Of a stretch of DNA of 50,873 bases, positions 1-8,977 are shown in pieces (the stretch's first letter is position 1; every line of letters starts with the position of its first letter). Source of the DNA: Nitrosomonas sp. (lineage in GTDB: Bacteria > Pseudomonadota > Gammaproteobacteria > Burkholderiales > Nitrosomonadaceae); assembly GCA_024282035.1 (NCBI GenBank), contig JAMWZR010000019.1, positions 1 to 50,873 on the forward strand, read 5' to 3'. Below the pieces are notes generated by a model. That model had not been told where the DNA came from. It did not search any database and worked only from the letters and a program-made list of their open reading frames with translations. A program made the position numbers and the translations under genes.

Positions 1-419
1 GGTACCGCGATGAAGGGAACGGCCGGGCCGTGATACGGCAACTCCGGACCGACGCCTTCGAGAAAATCCATAACCGAACGTTTTACCCGCAACAATCCTG
101 CGATCGCTTTGGCGGCATCCAGTGTGCTGCCACCGCCGATACCAATCACCACATCGATGGATTGATCGGCGAAGCGTTTGACCAGTTCATCAATCTGACT
201 GGGAGAAGGTTCTTCGGCAATACGGCAATGCTGCCACTGTAGTCCTTGTTGCTGTAATTGTTCGATCAAGGGGTGCCAGTGACGGGACTGACTGAATGAA
301 CGTGCACCAGTTACCAGCAACAGCCGTGTACCAAAACCGGCAGCGATCGCTGGTACGCGATGTAGGGTTCCAGTGCCAAATTCGATGCGTGGCAACCGCG
401 CGATGGCAAAATTGAACAT
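1..419 (-). CDS. Iron-containing alcohol dehydrogenase family protein (partial, C-terminus beyond window)
   Basis: The reverse strand from an ATG at 419 translates without a stop to the window edge, giving the N-terminal ~139 residues. It begins MFNFAIARLPRIEFGTG and carries the NAD(P)-binding motif IGIGGGSTLDAAKA of the iron-dependent (group III) alcohol dehydrogenase/maleylacetate reductase family. Members reduce or oxidise small alcohols and aldehydes with a divalent metal; the metal-binding histidines lie in the missing part. The start overlaps the stop of the upstream monooxygenase gene as TGATG, so the two are probably translationally coupled. The substrate cannot be told from this fragment. 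Confidence 0.85.
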   Translation of the reverse strand, partial: MFNFAIARLPRIEFGTGTLHRVPAIAAGFGTRLLLVTGARSFSQSRHWHPLIEQLQQQGLQWQHCRIAEEPSPSQIDELVKRFADQSIDVVIGIGGGSTLDAAKAIAGLLRVKRSVMDFLEGVGPELPYHGPAVPFIAV

Positions 420-721
420 CATTCGCCCAGCATCGGGTATAGACCCTGATATACAACGCCCTGACGGGGTTCAGTCATCCATTCCGCCACGGTATCGCGC
501 CAAGTCAGATAATGTGCAGTCTGCTTGTGCGCCGCTGCATCTTGCTGTGTGCGATAGGCTTCGTAAAATACAAAGCGGGTAGGATCATCGGATGATTGCA
601 GGATGTCAAAGCGCAGGTTGCCAGATTCTTGGATGGATTGTTCGTGATTCATTTTGCAAGCCTGTTTGAAGGCATCGATCTTATCAACTTTGACCGTTGC
701 GTAAACGATGGTGACATACAT
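419..721 (-). CDS. ABM-domain (antibiotic biosynthesis monooxygenase / LsrG-like) protein
   Basis: A 100-residue protein that fits the dimeric alpha+beta barrel ABM fold. It has an N-terminal strand MYVTIVYATVKVD, a central helix, then LRFDILQSSDDPTRFVFYEAY and an H-containing helix AAHKQTAHYLTW, the usual layout of YgiN/LsrG-type proteins. Such proteins are cofactor-free oxygenases or isomerases acting on quinols or small dicarbonyls. The gene overlaps the downstream dehydrogenase gene (TGATG), which suggests that both act on one small carbonyl substrate. That link is inference. Confidence 0.85.
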   Translation of the reverse strand: MYVTIVYATVKVDKIDAFKQACKMNHEQSIQESGNLRFDILQSSDDPTRFVFYEAYRTQQDAAAHKQTAHYLTWRDTVAEWMTEPRQGVVYQGLYPMLGE

Positions 722-864
722 GGTTTCAATTCCTCATTCAGTGATTTTGATGCAGATAGGGGTGTCATTTTACAGGCAATTAGCGGATTTGCCTTGTTGT
801 GGCGGATAAGAAAGCTTGGTGTTTCGAGTCGAATCCAAATGGGATGGGTAAGGATGACTTTTAT

Positions 865-2124
865 TTAGCGGCGGCGCCGGCGTAGCGCTCTGGCCTCGAT
901 ACGCTCGATATGAATCATGGGAACCAGTAGCCAGATCGCGGCGGTGGCAAAGGACGAAATGACGACCAGCCAGATGTAGGCAAATGAGCCTTCACCAAGC
1001 TCGGTATACAGGTGCGCGCCGATATTCTGTGAGGCCAGCGTGCCAAGATTGAAGATCGACATCAGTAATGCGAAGAACGTGGCTTCGGCACGTTGCGGAC
1101 AGGCGCGCGCGGCCAGGTCGAGAAAAGCCAGTGTGGTGATCATGCCGGTGATTCCCCAGATGACGTGAATCAGCAAAGCCGAGATTTCGCCCATATAGCC
1201 CAGGTAAGTGAGTAAGGTAACCACCGACAAACCGATTGCGAAATTGATCAGGCGTCGCAGTGGTGTTTTGCGTGCCAGGGGAGCATAAATCAGTGCACCC
1301 AGTACACTGGACGCAGAATCCACCGAGTTCAGGAAGCCGATGTACTGCTGACTGAAACCGAGTACATCGGTCTGATAATAAAGAAAGGCGGGTCCGAATG
1401 AGGGACTGAAGTTGAATAGAAAAATGAATGCGGCCACCAGCCACACCGAGCGTTCACCAAAACCTGATCGCAGTGCAGCACCAATGGCTTTAATCTGTTT
1501 TTTGCCTGATTTGACCGGTTTTTCCTGTACGAAATAGCGAGTAGTCACCAGTACGACCAAAGGAAACAGGGCAGCCAGGGTAAATGCAGCCTGTAATTGC
1601 CGGTGTTCGGCAAAATAGCCGCCAAGCAAGCCGACTACGACCGATGCAATGGTGATTGCAGTCCACTGTACCGACTGGAATGCACCGGTGAGTCCATTGG
1701 ATTTACCATTTTCCACCATCAGCGCGTCGGCCAGTACATCGTTATAAGCCAGACCTAATCCCATGATGATATAGAGCAAGGCCAATTCCCAGTAGGAATA
1801 ATCGGATGACAATCCAGCTATCAAACCGGTGGCGCAGGCCAGCAACGAGGTCAGCAGCAGGTAGCTTTTGCGATGCTGGCCAAATAGCGGTACAAAATCG
1901 GAAATCAGACCGTACAGAGGCTTGATGAACCACGGAATGGATGCCAACAAAAAGAAAAACGCCACATCATCAGCTGGCAAGCCTTGATCCTTGAAGTCGA
2001 TGGCAATGACCTGATTCGGCAGCGCCGACATGCCCTGGGAAAAATAAACGATAGCAAACAAAATGGCGAGGCGGCGTGCCTCCATGGTTTTGAACGGATG
2101 TAAGCGTTGTAGCCAGTGCATCAT
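865..2124 (-). CDS. MFS transporter, folate-biopterin transporter (BT1) type
   Basis: A polytopic inner-membrane protein of about 12 hydrophobic segments. The motif PWFIKPLYGLISDFVPLFG after the first helices and the late motif ACPQRAEATFFALLMSIFNLG are typical of the folate-biopterin transporter (BT1) branch of the major facilitator superfamily, known from cyanobacteria, plants, trypanosomatids and some proteobacteria. The reading frame is open back to a TTG at 2205, but that 27-residue extension is polar and has no ribosome site. Tandem ATGs at 2124 and 2121 behind AGCGGA are better starts. A very basic tail (RRRRR) closes the protein. The substrate is not proven; folate or pterin transport is family-based inference. 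Confidence 0.85.
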   Translation of the reverse strand: MMHWLQRLHPFKTMEARRLAILFAIVYFSQGMSALPNQVIAIDFKDQGLPADDVAFFFLLASIPWFIKPLYGLISDFVPLFGQHRKSYLLLTSLLACATGLIAGLSSDYSYWELALLYIIMGLGLAYNDVLADALMVENGKSNGLTGAFQSVQWTAITIASVVVGLLGGYFAEHRQLQAAFTLAALFPLVVLVTTRYFVQEKPVKSGKKQIKAIGAALRSGFGERSVWLVAAFIFLFNFSPSFGPAFLYYQTDVLGFSQQYIGFLNSVDSASSVLGALIYAPLARKTPLRRLINFAIGLSVVTLLTYLGYMGEISALLIHVIWGITGMITTLAFLDLAARACPQRAEATFFALLMSIFNLGTLASQNIGAHLYTELGEGSFAYIWLVVISSFATAAIWLLVPMIHIERIEARALRRRRR

Positions 2125-2267
2125 GTCCGCTGGAATCCACTTGCGATGACAGCGTTGGGACGAATGCAACAGAGCATGGATGCGAGATTCATGAGTGGAT
2201 ACCAAGAATGTTCAACCGCATGTACTTTTACCATGCCTATTGGGAGAAATCCAGCCACTCGCATCGA

Positions 2268-4082
2268 TCAGACTCCAGTGGTGTTTACCGCAGAATTGGT
2301 TTGGTTGACTTCTTCCTGTTGCTGCAAGTCCCACATTTGTGCATAGGTGCCTTTCAGCGACAGCAGTTGCGCATGGGTTCCTCGTTCGATGATACGGCCC
2401 TGTGCCATGACCAGGATCAGATCGGCATCGGCAATCGTGGATAAACGATGCGCTATGGTCAATGTGGTGCGATTGTGTGCGATACGCCCGAGTTCGGCCT
2501 GAATGCGTTTTTCTGAACTGGAATCGAGTGCCGAGGTGGCTTCATCAAAGATGAGAATGGGGGGATTCTTCAGGATGGTACGGGCAATGGCCACGCGCTG
2601 TTTTTCACCACCCGACAGCTTCAGGCCGCGCTCGCCGACAAGCGTGCCATACTTGTCCGGCAGGCTGTCGATGAAAGCATGGATATGCGCCGATCTGGCT
2701 GCTGCATGGACTTCTTCTTCTGTTGCATCGGGTCGGCCGTAGGCAATGTTGTAATAAAGACTGTCATTGAATAGCACCGTGTCTTGCGGCACGATACCTA
2801 GTGCTGCGCGCAGACTCTGTTGCGTGACATCACGGATATCCTGGTCATTGATGAGTATGCTGCCACTCTGTATGTCATAGAACCGGAACAACAGACGCGC
2901 CAATGTGGACTTGCCCGATCCGCTATGCCCCACGACCGCGACGTTTTTTCCTGCCGGTATGTCGAAGCTGACGTCGAACAGGATCTGGCGATTGGGTTCG
3001 TAACTGAAATCGACATGGCGGAAACGAATGGCAGGATGATCGGCTCGCAGCGGCTGGGCATCCGGTTTGTCCTGGATTTCCCGGTTTTCTTCCAACAAAG
3101 TGAACATGCGTTCCATATCGGCCAAGGCGTGCTTGATTTCGCGGTACACAAAGCCAAGGAAATGCAGCGGCATGTAAAGTTGCAGCATGAAGGCATTGAC
3201 CAGTACCAGATCGCCCAGCGTCATGCTGCCGTCGATGACTTTTTCTGATGCCAGCAGCATCAGCAAGGTGACACCAATGGCGATGATTGCGCTTTGCCCG
3301 GCGTTCAATGTGGCAAGTGAAGTCTGGTTGCGCACGGCGGCTTTTTCCCAGGATTGTAGATGTGTGTCGTAGCGCCTTGCTTCCCAGTTCTCGTTACCGA
3401 AATATTTCACGGTTTCGTAGTTCAGCAGACTGTCGATGGCTTGGGTATTGGCTTTGGAATCCATGTTGTTCATGGTGCGACGAAAGATCATGCGCCATTC
3501 GGTTACAAACAGTGTCAGCAGGATATAGGCTAACAACGTTACCAATATAATGACTGAGAACCATATATCGTACTGGTGAATCAGGATGATTAGCACCAGG
3601 CCAATTTCCAGTAGCGTGGGCAAAATATTGAATAACATGAAGTTAAGCAGAAACGAAATACCGCGAGTGCCTCGTTCGATGTCACGGGATACTCCTCCGG
3701 TCTGGCGTTCCAGATGAAACCGCAGCGACAGGGAATGCAGGTGCATGAACACCTTGTTTGCCACACGCCGAATGGCGCGTTGTGTAACTTTGGCAAAGAT
3801 GGCATCACGTAATTCGCCGAACAAGGTGCTGCATAACCGCAGTAAACCATAACCGATGATCAGGAGAATCGGTAATGTCAGCATGGCGCGTGGTTGATCC
3901 AACGTATCGACGATTTCTTTCAGAATCAATGGAACCGAGACATTGGCCAGTTTGGCCAGAATCAGCAAACTAAGCGCCAGAATGACCCTGATCTTGAATT
4001 CCCACAGATAAGGAAGCAGGGTGGCAATGGTTTTCAGGCTATTCTGCGTGGGTGCGGGTTTTTCTAGACGGGTAGGGCGCAT
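2268..4082 (-). CDS. ABC transporter, fused permease/ATPase of the Atm1/HMT1 type
   Basis: A half-transporter of 604 residues. Six membrane helices (about residues 30-320) are followed by a nucleotide-binding domain (about 350-590) with Walker A GHSGSGKST, ABC signature LSGGEKQRVAIA, Walker B ILIFDEATSAL and the H-loop TLTIAHRLST. Length, the ETVKYFGNE motif and the tail GTYAQMWDLQQQEE match the Atm1/HMT1 family of homodimeric exporters of glutathione-linked metal or sulfur compounds. The transporter gene downstream is 62 nt or more away on the same strand, so the two may be cotranscribed. The upstream region is shared with a divergent unknown gene and holds a perfect palindrome at 4192-4209. 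Confidence 0.9.
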   Translation of the reverse strand: MRPTRLEKPAPTQNSLKTIATLLPYLWEFKIRVILALSLLILAKLANVSVPLILKEIVDTLDQPRAMLTLPILLIIGYGLLRLCSTLFGELRDAIFAKVTQRAIRRVANKVFMHLHSLSLRFHLERQTGGVSRDIERGTRGISFLLNFMLFNILPTLLEIGLVLIILIHQYDIWFSVIILVTLLAYILLTLFVTEWRMIFRRTMNNMDSKANTQAIDSLLNYETVKYFGNENWEARRYDTHLQSWEKAAVRNQTSLATLNAGQSAIIAIGVTLLMLLASEKVIDGSMTLGDLVLVNAFMLQLYMPLHFLGFVYREIKHALADMERMFTLLEENREIQDKPDAQPLRADHPAIRFRHVDFSYEPNRQILFDVSFDIPAGKNVAVVGHSGSGKSTLARLLFRFYDIQSGSILINDQDIRDVTQQSLRAALGIVPQDTVLFNDSLYYNIAYGRPDATEEEVHAAARSAHIHAFIDSLPDKYGTLVGERGLKLSGGEKQRVAIARTILKNPPILIFDEATSALDSSSEKRIQAELGRIAHNRTTLTIAHRLSTIADADLILVMAQGRIIERGTHAQLLSLKGTYAQMWDLQQQEEVNQTNSAVNTTGV

Positions 4083-4191
4083 GGTTCAATTTGGGTATGT
4101 GGAAAACGGTTCACGGTTCATTGGGGTGTCACAATACATGGGTTTTAACCACGATATTCAGAGTAGTATGGTATTTTACCTACTTGAGTTA

Positions 4192-4209
4192 TTACCGTAA
4201 CGACGGTAA
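4192..4209. promoter_or_regulatory. Perfect 7+7 palindrome in divergent intergenic region
   Basis: TTACCGT, a 4-base gap, then ACGGTAA form a perfect dyad. Further TTACC/GGTAA copies flank it on both sides (about 4176 and 4210). It lies midway between the starts of the ABC exporter (minus) and the unknown gene at 4323 (plus), where a shared repressor operator would be expected. The bound protein is unknown. Confidence 0.35.
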
Positions 4210-4322
4210 GGTAAGGTGCACTGGATTTTTTACTGTGGAAATGAATGATGCGGTGTGCTGCGTAGTGCATGTGACCGTCTGGATCATCCAGTATGGATTG
4301 AAAACGACTGAGTGAATGAGCC

Positions 4323-4730
4323 ATGGAAATAATTACTTGCTATCGTGATAACGAAATCGACCGGGAAACGCGTCACCTGCCAGCACATACCTATAATCTC
4401 GCCATTACATTGCTGGCACGCTGCGATACCAAACACCTGTTTGTTCCGATTCGGAGTATGCAATACATGGCCATCGTCGATCATGAAGAATTCGTATTCA
4501 TCGATGGCGAACGCAAGTGCTGGATCGATATTGCGTGGCAGAATTTCAAGTCACATGACCGGGAAGCTTTGGATCAGCCCGTTGCTTATCAGGCGGTGTA
4601 TTACCGGGAAAACATGGCCGACATCATGGCGCGCCTGCAAAGCGAGTTTCCGGTGGCACTGCAGACTCTGGTCAATAAATCGCGGTTGAGCGGTCCGGCG
4701 CGTATTCTGCATTTCCCCGGAAAAAATTAA
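4323..4730 (+). CDS. Conserved-looking hypothetical protein, 135 aa
   Basis: I do not recognise a family. The protein is soluble, without signal peptide or membrane helix, and has an ordered mix of strands and helices (for example QYMAIVDHEEFVFIDGERKCW, which looks like two beta strands around a turn), so a folded domain is likely. Its last bases overlap the stop of the convergent gene by four positions. The ATG at 4323 has no clear ribosome site. It is divergent from the ABC exporter, with which it may share control. Confidence 0.7.
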   Translation: MEIITCYRDNEIDRETRHLPAHTYNLAITLLARCDTKHLFVPIRSMQYMAIVDHEEFVFIDGERKCWIDIAWQNFKSHDREALDQPVAYQAVYYRENMADIMARLQSEFPVALQTLVNKSRLSGPARILHFPGKN

Positions 4731-5029
4731 TCATCCTCGCTCAAGTCCGGACTCCAACCCTTTTTTTTGGCTGTGGTGATGGCCGTGCTATAGAAATGGG
4801 TGTGACGTTCGCGTAAATCATCTGGAAGTCGGCTCGGCAGATGTGCGTATGGTTCCCAGGCGGCATAAACCTTTTCGTACAAAACCTGCATTTGCGCACT
4901 ACTCCATCCGGCGCAGGTTTCACTTTCTGGCAGGATGCCAAAAATCCAGGCGTCGCGTACGATGCGTCCGAGATGGGTTAGACCTTCATTGTTGTCCTGA
5001 TCAATTCCCACATACAATTGTTCTGTCAT
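4727..5029 (-). CDS. Conserved-looking hypothetical protein, 100 aa
   Basis: A small acidic soluble protein without recognised motif. It is rich in Trp and acidic residues (DAWIFGILPE, CAGWSSAQMQ) and ends in a run of acidic residues. There is no signal sequence or transmembrane helix. It is convergent with the preceding unknown gene, overlapping by four bases at the stops, and follows the antiporter gene start by 67 nt on the same strand. Function unknown; coding status is supported by clean composition and tight fit between neighbours. Confidence 0.65.
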   Translation of the reverse strand: MTEQLYVGIDQDNNEGLTHLGRIVRDAWIFGILPESETCAGWSSAQMQVLYEKVYAAWEPYAHLPSRLPDDLRERHTHFYSTAITTAKKKGWSPDLSEDD

Positions 5030-5095
5030 TTTGTTGTCTCTCTCGATGGTTGAATAGGTTTATAAGTGGTTAGCCAGTTTCGTTGACTGGTAGTG

Positions 5096-6808
5096 TCATC
5101 CATGCGCCGAATGCGACTCGGTGTCAAAGCGTTGCAGGATATGATGCGTCATGCTGGTAGCCAGTTCTTCCTTGGCAAGAAATACCTTACCCAGATTTTC
5201 CTTGCGCAGCAGGTTGGTTTCGTCCTCGCTGCGACTACGCAAGACGATTTCGATAGTGGGATTCAGCGTACGCGCCGTATCGATCATCTGTCGTACATTC
5301 AACGGATCGGCCGTGGCAATGACCAGCATGGCAGCATCGGTAATGTGGGCCTGGATCAATACCGATGGTTCGGTGGCATCCCCGGAAACCGCATTTTTCC
5401 CCTGCTTGCGCAAATCCTGCACCAGTTCCCGATTCTGTTCCGCAACAATGAATGGAATATCCTGCTGGGTCAGGGCCTCAGCGATGCGCTGACCGACGTG
5501 ACCATATCCAACCAGGACCACCTGACCGGTGAGATATTTTCGTTCGGTACTCATCGGCAACTCGGCATAAGGATCGTCGCGGTTTTCGTATTTTCGTGCC
5601 AAAGACGAGTATTTCAACATCCAGTTCCGGAATGGTTCGATGACGGCAAATGCAATCGGATTAAAAGCAATGGAAATCAGTGCCCCCGCCAGAACCAGAC
5701 TCATGCCTTCTTCCGGCATCAAGCCGAGGGATAACCCCAATCCCGCCAGGATAAAAGAAAATTCACCAATTTGCCCGAGGCTGGCAGCAACAGTCAGTGA
5801 TGTGTAAAGCGGATAACGCAACAGTAGTACCAGCAGCATGGCCGCCATGGATTTACCGACGATGATGATGGCCACGACAGCCAGGACGCGCAGGGGCTCT
5901 TCGATCAATACGGCCGGATTAAAAAGCATGCCAACCGAAACAAAAAATAGGACGGCGAAAGCATCGCGCAAGGGCAGGGATTCCTCGGCAGCACGGCGGC
6001 TGAATTTGGATTCGCGCATGACCATGCCCGCAAAAAAAGCACCTAAAGCAAATGAAACATTGAACAATGCAGCCGCTCCATACGCGATGCAGATGGCAAC
6101 GGCGACGACGGCCAGCGTGAACATTTCACGTGAACCAGTGCGGGCAACCTGCCACAACAACCACGGCAGCACCCGACGGCCTACAATCAGCATCAGGGCA
6201 ATGAAGGCAGAAACCATTAGTAGTGTGATGCCGATGGTGCGCCACAATGGGTCATTTGCGCTTTGCTCATCGACCGTGCCTCCCAGCATGGTTGAGAAAG
6301 TGGGTAACAACACCAGGATGAGCACAGTGACCAGATCTTCCACGATTAGCCAGCCAACGGCGATTTTGCCATTCATGGTTTCCAGCAGGCCGCGTGACTC
6401 GAGAGCTTTGAGCAGTACTACTGTACTGGCGCAGGAAAGCGATAATCCAAGGACCAGTCCGGCACCAAGACTCCATCCCCACCAGTTTGCCAGAGCCATA
6501 CCGAGGAAAGTTGCCACAGCCATCTGTACGATGGCGCCGGGGAGGGCGATGCGTTTGACCGATAACAGATCATCCAAGGAGAAATGCAGTCCCACACCAA
6601 ACATCAATAGCATCACGCCAATCTCGGACAATTGTGATGCAATGCTGATATCGGCAACAAATCCTGGGGTTGTTGGACTGATGGCAATACCGGCCAGTAA
6701 ATAGCCAACCAAGGCTGGTGTTTTCAGTCGCTCGGCGATGAAACCGAAAATCAGCGCCAGGCCAAATCCGGCTGCGATGGTTGTAATCAGGGCTACATTA
6801 TGTTCCAT
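5096..6808 (-). CDS. ybaL: Monovalent cation:proton antiporter-2 family protein (YbaL/Kef type)
   Basis: A 570-residue inner-membrane protein. The N-terminal ~400 residues form a CPA2 sodium/hydrogen-exchanger domain with about 12-13 helices, including GYLLAGIAISP near residue 38. After a polar linker, the C-terminal ~150 residues form an RCK/TrkA-N Rossmann domain opening with VVLVGYGHVGQRIAEAL and ending before residue 560. This two-part layout and the length match E. coli YbaL rather than KefB/KefC. The predicted role is potassium or sodium exchange for protons, gated by a nucleotide or other ligand at the RCK domain. Confidence 0.9.
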   Translation of the reverse strand: MEHNVALITTIAAGFGLALIFGFIAERLKTPALVGYLLAGIAISPTTPGFVADISIASQLSEIGVMLLMFGVGLHFSLDDLLSVKRIALPGAIVQMAVATFLGMALANWWGWSLGAGLVLGLSLSCASTVVLLKALESRGLLETMNGKIAVGWLIVEDLVTVLILVLLPTFSTMLGGTVDEQSANDPLWRTIGITLLMVSAFIALMLIVGRRVLPWLLWQVARTGSREMFTLAVVAVAICIAYGAAALFNVSFALGAFFAGMVMRESKFSRRAAEESLPLRDAFAVLFFVSVGMLFNPAVLIEEPLRVLAVVAIIIVGKSMAAMLLVLLLRYPLYTSLTVAASLGQIGEFSFILAGLGLSLGLMPEEGMSLVLAGALISIAFNPIAFAVIEPFRNWMLKYSSLARKYENRDDPYAELPMSTERKYLTGQVVLVGYGHVGQRIAEALTQQDIPFIVAEQNRELVQDLRKQGKNAVSGDATEPSVLIQAHITDAAMLVIATADPLNVRQMIDTARTLNPTIEIVLRSRSEDETNLLRKENLGKVFLAKEELATSMTHHILQRFDTESHSAHG

Positions 6809-6876
6809 GCGGGTTTCACTTGTATTGAGTTCTCAAGGGGGGCGGTTCAGCCAGGTATCGCTATTTTGTTATTGTG

Positions 6877-8763
6877 TTACTGTGCTTCGCCAACCGTTTC
6901 TTCAGAGACAACAGGATGATTCAAAAATTTCTCAAACTCCATACGCTCTTCATTGATAGCATCGAGAATCTGCTGTTTGAATTCTTCTCGTGAGAAGGCT
7001 TCTTCGAGCATCAGCAGCAATTTTTCCACAGTGAGTCCAATGGCGATGCCGCCGATGATACCACCGATTGCCGCGCCGATGGCGGTACCGATGCCGGGGA
7101 TGAAAGAACCAAGCGCCATACCGGTGGCTGCTCCTGCTGCAGCGCCACCAAGCGCACTGACTGCCTTGCCTGCGGTAACCTTGATCAAGGCCTGGGCGCC
7201 AAGTTTGAGAATGCCTTTGCCAGCTACCTTGGCGGTGATCTTACCGGCTATGGCGCCGGTGATAGCGCCTGCTGTGCCGATTCCACCGGAAATCAGGATA
7301 CGGTTCTCCAGATTGACAATGACCGTGTGTGCCGGTGGCTCCTTCAGTGCATTCAGAGAAGCATGTCGAACCACGTCAAGCTGTGCATGATCGGCTACTT
7401 CGACACGATTTGCCGCTAGTATCTGTTCGACTTTTCGCAGATGCTGCATGCGCAATTGCTGGTTGTGCTGCAAAACATCCTCGATGGATTGCTGTACCGG
7501 ATTGAATGCATTGCCTTGCATCAGATGGTGCTGCAATTTATCTGTCATCCAGCTTTCCAGCGCACCAGTGGCCAGAGCAATGATGCGTTCATACTCACCG
7601 GGCAAGCTGTAATACCAGTCCAGATAACTCTCTACGTTATCGGCCATGTGCTGAAAGCTGGTGGCGGTGGTTTGACGCAGTCGTTCAACGGATGTTTCCA
7701 GTTGCGAGAGACTATCTAAGTAGGCTTGTTCGATTTGTGCGGCCGTGCCTGGCTGGTAATACTCCTCACCAATTTTTTCCACAGTCTGCACGATGGTTTG
7801 TTGTGATTCCTGAATCTCTTTTACCGTTTCCGGGTTGGAGCGCAACCAGGCATCGACATAGACTGTTGAGGGCACATAAATGAATAGCAGAAAGAAAGTC
7901 ACTAGCGCCGATGTGATGGCCCAGGTCCAGGGAGAAACGTCTGGCGGATGATCGCTGTCCTGAACTGGAGCAAAGACGCGGCGATATTCGGTTATCGGGA
8001 TCATGAAGCCAGAGATGCCGAGTGCGATGTTATAAAACAGCACGATGCTGCCAAGGAAAATACAGGCGATATAAATCAGGTCGCTGAAAGATTGCAGGTG
8101 ACCCATTGCATAATGCTTGACGCCTTCGATGAATCCCAACAGTCGACCGCTTTCCAGAATCAGTATGCTGTTGCTGGTTCCGATCCATTTCTGAGTCTCA
8201 AGAGTGACGGCGTCGCCTAGTGAGGAAAATTGCCGGTATTCCGCAGCGGGATCGACAGAAGCAATGAACAGAAACGCCATGACTACGGCCACGATCCAGC
8301 GTGTCCAGGACAAAGCTTTGTGATGGGCGATATATGGTTTGTATTCCCGTGCTGCAAGTGGTAATAAGATCAGATATACAATAGCAAACACCGGTATGCA
8401 GGTAAGGAAGATGATGCGTTCCTGCTTGTCTGCCATGCCAAGATACCCCAACAACAGGAATGCAAAAGCCACAGACCACAGCAGCCAACCGATATAGGCC
8501 AGTATGCGGCGTGTCAATAGCCAATGGAGTATACCCAGATTCTGAAACTGGCTGGAGCGGTGAATTCTGTGAATCGTAACAGCGTAGAGCGCTGCAAAAT
8601 ATATCGGTAATCCAAATAAAAAAGTGGTGAGCAAAGCAAACCACAATTGCTTGTCGGGGATCAGTCTGCCGAAATGGTAAGCAAACCCCAGCCAGCAGGC
8701 AGAAAGTGCCATGTAGCCAAGAATGCTTGTAAAACTGACATGTTTTAACTCTGGAAACAACAC
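6877..8763 (-). CDS. Unrecognised membrane protein with long glycine-zipper region
   Basis: I do not recognise this 628-residue protein. Seven likely membrane helices lie at about residues 12-32, 40-62, 87-108, 116-136, 154-170, 228-252 and 280-302. A polar, Gln/Glu-rich helical domain follows (310-480). Then comes a 90-residue Gly/Ala/Ile region (491-580) with many GxxxG/GxxxA steps such as GIGTAIGAAIGGIIGGIAIG, and an acidic charged tail. Such glycine zippers pack helices in membranes and occur in pore-forming proteins and some colicin or phage tape-measure proteins. The start is GTG at 8763, or TTG at 8760, behind AAGGA. It follows the antiporter gene's promoter side on the same strand and could be cotranscribed with that gene (68 nt gap). 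Confidence 0.8.
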   Translation of the reverse strand: MLFPELKHVSFTSILGYMALSACWLGFAYHFGRLIPDKQLWFALLTTFLFGLPIYFAALYAVTIHRIHRSSQFQNLGILHWLLTRRILAYIGWLLWSVAFAFLLLGYLGMADKQERIIFLTCIPVFAIVYLILLPLAAREYKPYIAHHKALSWTRWIVAVVMAFLFIASVDPAAEYRQFSSLGDAVTLETQKWIGTSNSILILESGRLLGFIEGVKHYAMGHLQSFSDLIYIACIFLGSIVLFYNIALGISGFMIPITEYRRVFAPVQDSDHPPDVSPWTWAITSALVTFFLLFIYVPSTVYVDAWLRSNPETVKEIQESQQTIVQTVEKIGEEYYQPGTAAQIEQAYLDSLSQLETSVERLRQTTATSFQHMADNVESYLDWYYSLPGEYERIIALATGALESWMTDKLQHHLMQGNAFNPVQQSIEDVLQHNQQLRMQHLRKVEQILAANRVEVADHAQLDVVRHASLNALKEPPAHTVIVNLENRILISGGIGTAGAITGAIAGKITAKVAGKGILKLGAQALIKVTAGKAVSALGGAAAGAATGMALGSFIPGIGTAIGAAIGGIIGGIAIGLTVEKLLLMLEEAFSREEFKQQILDAINEERMEFEKFLNHPVVSEETVGEAQ

Positions 8764-8977
8764 ATTTCCTTAATTGATATGTAATTACAAAACTTTAATC
8801 TCAGTGCCAGGTGTTTTTTCAAGCAATCGATTAAGTAATCGCAACCAGGCAACATGTACCAGATTGTAAACCGTCAAGTTGATACGTTGGAAGGGCTTTA
8901 AGGACTGGAATGTACTCCGTTTCTGTAGAGAAAATAGGCTGTAACACCGGCCGCAAACTTTCAGTGGCATAGTGGTT

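Noticed and set aside
790-845. tRNA-like GTTTCGAGTCGAATCC segment
   Set aside because: It resembles a T-arm fragment, but no acceptor stem, anticodon arm or cloverleaf can be built around it.
4091-4315. Plus-strand 74-residue frame in the divergent gap before 4323
   Set aside because: Unusual Cys/Trp-rich composition, no ribosome site; overlaps the likely regulatory region.
5838-6704. Long plus-strand frame (288 codons) opposite the antiporter gene
   Set aside because: It is antisense to a clear membrane transporter, with Ser/Thr/Arg/Met-rich translation typical of a shadow frame.
8785-8970. Minus-strand 61-residue frame between the glycine-zipper gene and the HAF gene
   Set aside because: No ribosome site, no recognisable motif and no clear fit with its neighbours; likely a chance frame in a spacer.
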